57,543 nucleotides of DNA from an uncultured Lachnoclostridium sp. Lineage in GTDB: Bacteria; Bacillota; Clostridia; Lachnospirales; Lachnospiraceae. A program made the position numbers and the translations under genes. Below, piece after piece: positions 53,354 through 57,543 of the stretch. The notes below the pieces were generated by a model that searched no databases, was not told the DNA's origin, and worked only from the letters and a program-made list of their open reading frames with translations. The number at the start of each line of letters is the position of its first letter. Position 1 is the stretch's first letter. The stretch lies in contig CAMMSL010000017.1 in assembly GCA_946499505.1 (NCBI GenBank), positions 1-57,543 of the forward strand, given 5' to 3'.

Positions 53354-55513
53354 TTACAAGTGCAGGACTCTCTCCTTAATTTCCTGCGTCCTGCCCTGAT
53401 TCCAGAACTGGGTTCCGATATAACCGCAGGTACGTCTCGCCACGTTCAATTTATCCTGATCCCTGTTTCCGCAGTGCGGGCACTCCCATTCCAGCTTGCC
53501 GTCTTCTGTCGTCACGATCTGGATCTCTCCGTCGTATCCGCACACCTGACAGTAATCACTCTTCGTGTTCAGCTCCGCATACATGATATTGTCATAAATG
53601 AACCGCATCACCTGAAGCACTGCCGGTATATTATCCTGCATATTCGGTACTTCCACATAGCTGATCGCACCGCCTGTGGAGAGCGCCTGGAACTGGGACT
53701 CGAATTTCAGCTTGGAGAATGCATCGATTTCTTCCGTGACATGCACGTGATAGCTGTTTGTGATATAGCTCTTATCTGTCACGCCCGGCACAATGCCGAA
53801 TCTCTTCTGCAGGCATTTTGCAAATTTGTAGGTCGTACTCTCGATCGGTGATCCGTAGATGCTGAATCCGATATTCGTCTCTTCTTTCCACTTGTCACAT
53901 GCCTCGTTCATATGTTTCATGACATCCAGTGCAAACGGCGTTGCTTCCGGATCAGTGTGGGATTTGCCTGTCATGTACTTCACACACTCATACAGCCCTG
54001 CATAACCAAGAGAGATCGTGGAATATCCGCCGTAGAGCAGTTTATCGATAGTCTCTCCTTTTTCCAGACGTGCCAATGCACCGTACTGCCAGAGGATCGG
54101 CGCCGCATCCGACAGCGTCCCTTTCAGTCTGTTGTGTCTGCACATCAGAGCGCGGTAACACAGATCCAGTCTGTCGTCAAAGATCTTCCAGAATTTCTCC
54201 ATGTCTCCGCCTGAAGAAAGCGCTACATCTACAAGATTGATCGTCACAACGCCCTGATTGAAACGTCCGTAGAATTTATACTCGCCATTCTCATCTTTCC
54301 AGGGGCTCAATGCACTTCTGCAGCCCATCACAGGGAAACAGTTGCCTTCTTTGAGTTCTTTCATCTTCTTCTCGGAAATATAATCCGGTACAAGACGTTT
54401 TGATGTACATTTTGCGGCAAGCTCAGTCAGATAATAGTACGGTGTTCCCTCATCTACATTATCTTCCTCAAGCACATAGATCAGTTTCGGGAACGCCGGG
54501 GTCACCCAGACGCCCGCCTCGTTCTTCACGCCCTGATAACGCTGCTTGAGCGTCTCTTCGATGATCATTGCAAGGTCTTTTTTCTCTGCCTCGGTCTTTG
54601 CCTCATTCAGATACATGAACACGGTGAGGAACGGAGCCTGTCCGTTTGTCGTCATCAGTGTGATGACCTGATATTCGATAGTCTGTACACCTTTTGTGAT
54701 CTCTTTTTTCAGACGTCCTTCCACGATCTCATTGAGCTGATCCGCCGGACAGTCAAAACCGATCACACGCATCTCTTCTTCCACTTCTGCGCGGATCTTG
54801 TCTCTTGAAACCTGCACAAACGGCGCCAGATGCGCAAGAGAAATACTCTGTCCGCCATACTGGTTGCTGGCTACCTGTGCGATGATCTGTGTTGCGATAT
54901 TACATGCAGTAGAGAAGCTGTGAGGCTTCTCGATCATAGTGCCGCTGATGACAGTGCCATTCTGCAGCATATCCTCCAGATTTACCAGATCACAGTTGTG
55001 CATGTGCTGTGCATAATAGTCCGAATCATGGAAATGGATGATTCCCTGTTTGTCTGCCTCCACGATATCTTCCGGAAGAAGCATCCTCTGAGTAAGATCT
55101 CGGCTTACTTCTCCTGCCATATAGTCTCTCTGCACGCTGTTGACCGCCGGATTCTTATTCGAATTTTCCTGTTTCACGTCCTCATTATTACACTCGATCA
55201 GGGAAAGGATTCTGTTATCTGTCGTGTTTGCCTTGCGGACAAGCGAACGTTTATAACGGTATCTCACATATCTCCTTGCAAGATCAAAAGCCCCCGTCGC
55301 CATGATCTGATTTTCCACCATATCCTGTATCTCCTCAACGGATACGGCGCGGTTCAGTTTATTGCACTTGAATTCTACGAATTCAGCGATATCATCAATC
55401 TGAGCATCCGTCAGGCTTCTGCTCTCAGACTTTGTATCCGCTTTTGTGACCGCCCTTATGATTTTTTTAATGTCGAATGCTTCTTCAGAACCATTTCTTT
55501 TAATAATCTTCAT
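53354..55513 (-). CDS. nrdD: Anaerobic ribonucleoside-triphosphate reductase
   Basis: Reduces NTPs to dNTPs without oxygen. The 719-residue enzyme starts with an ATP-cone allosteric domain (about residues 1-95). The catalytic barrel carries active-site segments including CRSALSPWKDENG. The C-terminus has a four-cysteine zinc site (CQVCGYDG...CPHCGNRD) and the glycyl-radical loop RRTCGYIG. All elements are intact. It is preceded by possible NrdR sites. Confidence 0.96.
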   Translation of the reverse strand: MKIIKRNGSEEAFDIKKIIRAVTKADTKSESRSLTDAQIDDIAEFVEFKCNKLNRAVSVEEIQDMVENQIMATGAFDLARRYVRYRYKRSLVRKANTTDNRILSLIECNNEDVKQENSNKNPAVNSVQRDYMAGEVSRDLTQRMLLPEDIVEADKQGIIHFHDSDYYAQHMHNCDLVNLEDMLQNGTVISGTMIEKPHSFSTACNIATQIIAQVASNQYGGQSISLAHLAPFVQVSRDKIRAEVEEEMRVIGFDCPADQLNEIVEGRLKKEITKGVQTIEYQVITLMTTNGQAPFLTVFMYLNEAKTEAEKKDLAMIIEETLKQRYQGVKNEAGVWVTPAFPKLIYVLEEDNVDEGTPYYYLTELAAKCTSKRLVPDYISEKKMKELKEGNCFPVMGCRSALSPWKDENGEYKFYGRFNQGVVTINLVDVALSSGGDMEKFWKIFDDRLDLCYRALMCRHNRLKGTLSDAAPILWQYGALARLEKGETIDKLLYGGYSTISLGYAGLYECVKYMTGKSHTDPEATPFALDVMKHMNEACDKWKEETNIGFSIYGSPIESTTYKFAKCLQKRFGIVPGVTDKSYITNSYHVHVTEEIDAFSKLKFESQFQALSTGGAISYVEVPNMQDNIPAVLQVMRFIYDNIMYAELNTKSDYCQVCGYDGEIQIVTTEDGKLEWECPHCGNRDQDKLNVARRTCGYIGTQFWNQGRTQEIKERVLHL

Positions 55514-55610
55514 TCTGCCCTCTCCTTAATTGTCTCTATTCAGAACAGTCCCCACATCCGCCCGGCGGTTCTTCCTGTAAGGTCTATATATCTGTCTGAA
55601 ATTCATTCTA

Positions 55611-55657
55611 ATACAAAATATAGTGTAATGCAATCCCCAAAACACATTATCATGTAT
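55611..55657 (-). promoter_or_regulatory. Possible pair of NrdR boxes upstream of nrdD
   Basis: Two sites resembling the 16-base NrdR palindrome, at 55611-55626 and 55642-55657, with 10 and 12 matches respectively. They are separated by 15 bases, which is the expected spacing of about three helical turns. The lower site is weak. Confidence 0.35.
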
Positions 55658-55766
55658 TTTCAGAACAACACCGCTTTCTCTGGTGATTAGCAGGAAAAAG
55701 AAATCATTTTATATTTTTGTAATGACAACAGGATTGCTGTCCTTGAATATTCTGTTATTTTCAGAA

Positions 55767-55815
55767 AATAAAAAAGAACAGTCTGTACTCAGCTGTGCTG
55801 AATAAAGACTGTCCC
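55767..55815 (-). terminator. Rho-independent terminator after the alanine/glycine symporter gene
   Basis: On the minus strand ACAGTCT pairs with AGACTGT around an inner CAGC/GCTG helix, followed by TCTTTTTTATTTT. It begins about 35 bases after the stop codon. Confidence 0.85.
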
Positions 55816-55847
55816 TACCGATATAGTAAATCTTTTACCGAACCTGT

Positions 55848-57260
55848 TTACTTCATTGTCTTCAGCCTTGCAAAATAATCTTTTGACTCCCTGACGACGA
55901 CTCCATTCAGTGCCAGCAGCGCTACAAGATTCGGGAACGCCATCAGCGCGTTAAATACATCTGCGATATTCCATACCGCTGCCACTGTCATATACGGGCC
56001 AATAAAGACTGCCACAATATACAGCCATCTGTATCCTTTTACAACAGATTTATTTCTGTTAAAAAGATACTCTACACACCGCTCCCCGTAGTAGTTCCAT
56101 CCGAGGATCGTCGTAAATGCGAAGAACACAAGACAGATCATCAGAGAGAATGTTGCAACCTGCGGCGGGAACGGAAGCCCCTTCTGAAATGCATCCATAG
56201 TGATCTCCACGCCTTCCAGATCCGGATTCATCCATGATCCTGCAATCACGACAGAAATACCTGTCATCGTACAGATCACAATTGTATCGATGAATGTTCC
56301 TGTCATGGATACCAGCCCCTGACGCGCCGGTTCTTTCGTCACAGCAGCCGCAGCCGCGATCGGCGCACTACCAAGTCCGGATTCATTGGAAAAGATACCT
56401 CTGGCAATACCCTGCTGCATAGCGACTACCATACTTCCCATAGCTCCGCCTGCGAGCGCACTTCCTGTAAATGCGGATTTCACAATAGAGACAACCGCCG
56501 CCGGAACAGCCGTAATATTAGTAAAGATAATGATCAGTCCGAGCACCACATAGAGAATTGCCATAAACGGCACAACAATCTCAGATACTTTAGCGATTCT
56601 CTTAATCCCACCGATTACAACAAGACCGACACACAGTGTCAGTATGATACAAGTGATCACAGTACTCCATGAATACGTCCTTCCAAACAGCGATACCACG
56701 TTATTTGTGTTCGGATCAAAGAAGTTCGTCACGGCAGATGAAATACTGTTCACCTGAGTAAATGTACCGATTCCGAACAGTCCCACGCATGCTCCGAAGA
56801 ACGCGAAAATCTTTGCCAGCCATTTCCATTTCTTTCCCATACCGTTCTCAATGTAGTAGAACGGTCCTCCCAGAATATGGCCGTCCTCGTCCACTGTACG
56901 ATACTTGATCGCCAGAAGTCCTTCCGCATATTTCGTAGCCATTCCGAGAAATGCAGCCACGATCATCCAGAACAGCGCTCCCGGTCCTCCGGCCGCAAGT
57001 GCAGTCGCCACACCGGCAATATTTCCGGTTCCGATCGTCGCGGACAGTGCGGTACACAGTGCCCCGAAACTGGTCACTTCCCCGTGTCCTTCTTCTTCAT
57101 TTTTGATCATGAATTTGAATGCTTTGCCGAGATGCCTTACCTGTAAAAGCCCCAGCCTGACTGTGAGTAGAAATCCTGTAAACAGGATAAGAAGAATCAG
57201 CGGCAGCCCCCACACAGCGCCCTGAACTACAGTAATGATTTTGTTGATCTGCTCCAACAT
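55848..57260 (-). CDS. Sodium:alanine/glycine symporter (AGCS family)
   Basis: A 470-residue transporter with about eleven membrane helices and the family signature GIFSNESGLGSAPIAAAAA (residues about 288-306), plus TALSATIGTGNIAGVATA near the N-terminus. It couples uptake of glycine or alanine to sodium. The glycine riboswitch immediately upstream supports glycine as a substrate. The start codon is eight to ten bases after GGAGG, which belongs to the 3' flank of the riboswitch. Confidence 0.93.
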   Translation of the reverse strand: MLEQINKIITVVQGAVWGLPLILLILFTGFLLTVRLGLLQVRHLGKAFKFMIKNEEEGHGEVTSFGALCTALSATIGTGNIAGVATALAAGGPGALFWMIVAAFLGMATKYAEGLLAIKYRTVDEDGHILGGPFYYIENGMGKKWKWLAKIFAFFGACVGLFGIGTFTQVNSISSAVTNFFDPNTNNVVSLFGRTYSWSTVITCIILTLCVGLVVIGGIKRIAKVSEIVVPFMAILYVVLGLIIIFTNITAVPAAVVSIVKSAFTGSALAGGAMGSMVVAMQQGIARGIFSNESGLGSAPIAAAAAVTKEPARQGLVSMTGTFIDTIVICTMTGISVVIAGSWMNPDLEGVEITMDAFQKGLPFPPQVATFSLMICLVFFAFTTILGWNYYGERCVEYLFNRNKSVVKGYRWLYIVAVFIGPYMTVAAVWNIADVFNALMAFPNLVALLALNGVVVRESKDYFARLKTMK

Positions 57261-57265
57261 TCCTT

Positions 57266-57425
57266 TATACCTCCATCCTTTTGCCTGAGAGACTCACGTT
57301 TTCGCTCCGCTTTTCATTTTAAAAACGGCTCAGCGACAACGCTTACACCTTCGGCGCTCTTTTCCAGACCTTCCAGCTCATTCAGCCTGGGAAAAGAAAA
57401 GAGACTCTCCTGAGTATTTTTCTTT
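57266..57425 (-). promoter_or_regulatory. Glycine riboswitch
   Basis: The minus strand shows the conserved blocks GGAGAGTCTC, CGCCGAAGGTGTAAGC and TCTCTCAGGCAAAAGGATGG of the glycine aptamer. Only one complete aptamer is evident rather than the common tandem. The 3' block runs directly into the GGAGG ribosome site of the symporter gene, suggesting control of translation initiation. Confidence 0.9.
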
Positions 57426-57543
57426 CGTGATTTAACACGATAAATTAAACAATAGCACTATTATAAAATAAATGCAAGAATAAATTTAGATTTTTCGTAC
57501 CGACTCAGGAAAGGAAAATCGTTTGAAAAGGGAGCAGATACGG

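Larger units (their letters stand above)
55514..55847. other. nrdD-symporter intergenic region
   Basis: A 334-base gene-free region. It holds the possible NrdR boxes, presumably the nrdD promoter (not clearly identifiable) and the terminator of the symporter gene. No small gene was seen. Confidence 0.5.

Noticed and set aside
57523-57543. Possible start of a plus-strand gene (TTG after AAAGGAAAA) at the right edge
   Set aside because: Only seven codons are visible and TTG is a rare start, so this is too little to call.
1-57543. CRISPR arrays, rRNA and tRNA genes
   Set aside because: No regularly spaced repeats of array type and no cloverleaf or rRNA sequence were recognised on either strand.

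Overview
The window looks like a chromosomal segment of a strictly anaerobic Gram-positive of the Clostridia, most likely a Lachnospiraceae-type gut bacterium (inference). Supporting features are the oxygen-sensitive NrdD/NrdG pair, a leucine T-box and a glycine riboswitch, strong AGGAGG-type ribosome sites, CdaA/CdaR, LytR-CpsA-Psr and GH25 proteins, and EutS-type shell proteins. All genes lie on the minus strand except one lipoprotein esterase at about 48.8 kb, so 'upstream' usually means higher coordinates.

Region 1 (1-20.7 kb) is a surface polysaccharide operon read right to left from a promoter at 20621-20649. It encodes a membrane-bound UDP-GlcNAc 4,6-dehydratase, a DegT aminotransferase and an initiating phosphoglycosyl transferase. 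Then come glycosyltransferases, UDP-GlcNAc 2-epimerase and a complete WbpA/B/D/E-type set for UDP-2,3-diacetamido-glucuronate. A membrane-anchored leucine-rich-repeat protein, two different Wzy-like polymerases, a Wzx flippase, a GT2 transferase and a secreted GH25 lysozyme (cut by the window edge) follow. The DNA from about 1.6 to 16.7 kb is visibly more AT-rich than the rest, as expected of an exchangeable capsule cassette.

Region 2 (20.7-31.7 kb) is housekeeping. Two uncharacterised membrane proteins are followed by cdaA, cdaR, an HPr-like protein, a sugar nucleotidyltransferase and an LCP ligase in one operon ending at a clear terminator. Next to it is an mreB-type gene, then recD2 and comF; comF appears to start at a CTG overlapping the recD2 stop codon.

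Region 3 (31.7-45.4 kb) is the most unusual part. uvrA and uvrB are intact, but the first 89 codons of uvrB occur a second time at 39625-39891 as a diverged (about 91% identical) truncated copy. Between the two copies sits a roughly 3-kb AT-rich cassette: a membrane-anchored DUF2806-like protein, a DUF3990 predicted ADP-ribosyltransferase, an unknown 147-residue protein and a NADAR-family ADP-ribose-processing protein that ends 8 bases before uvrB. Upstream of the truncated copy is a second cassette: a nuclease-nSTAND3 NTPase fusion, a small unknown protein and an Mrr-like nuclease. A near-consensus sigma-A promoter carrying a perfect LexA-type palindrome (45339-45388) precedes everything. The layout suggests that defence modules accumulated between the SOS promoter and the uvrBA genes it originally served.

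Region 4 (45.5-48.6 kb) holds a minimal microcompartment locus (two EutS-type shell proteins and an EutP-type GTPase) with its own promoter. It lies downstream of deoC and a uridine phosphorylase, whose pathway yields acetaldehyde.

Region 5 (48.7-57.5 kb) contains a lipoprotein esterase (plus strand), leuS with a T-box leader, nrdG, nrdD with possible NrdR boxes, and a sodium:alanine/glycine symporter under a glycine riboswitch. No rRNA, tRNA, CRISPR array, transposase or intact integrase was seen.
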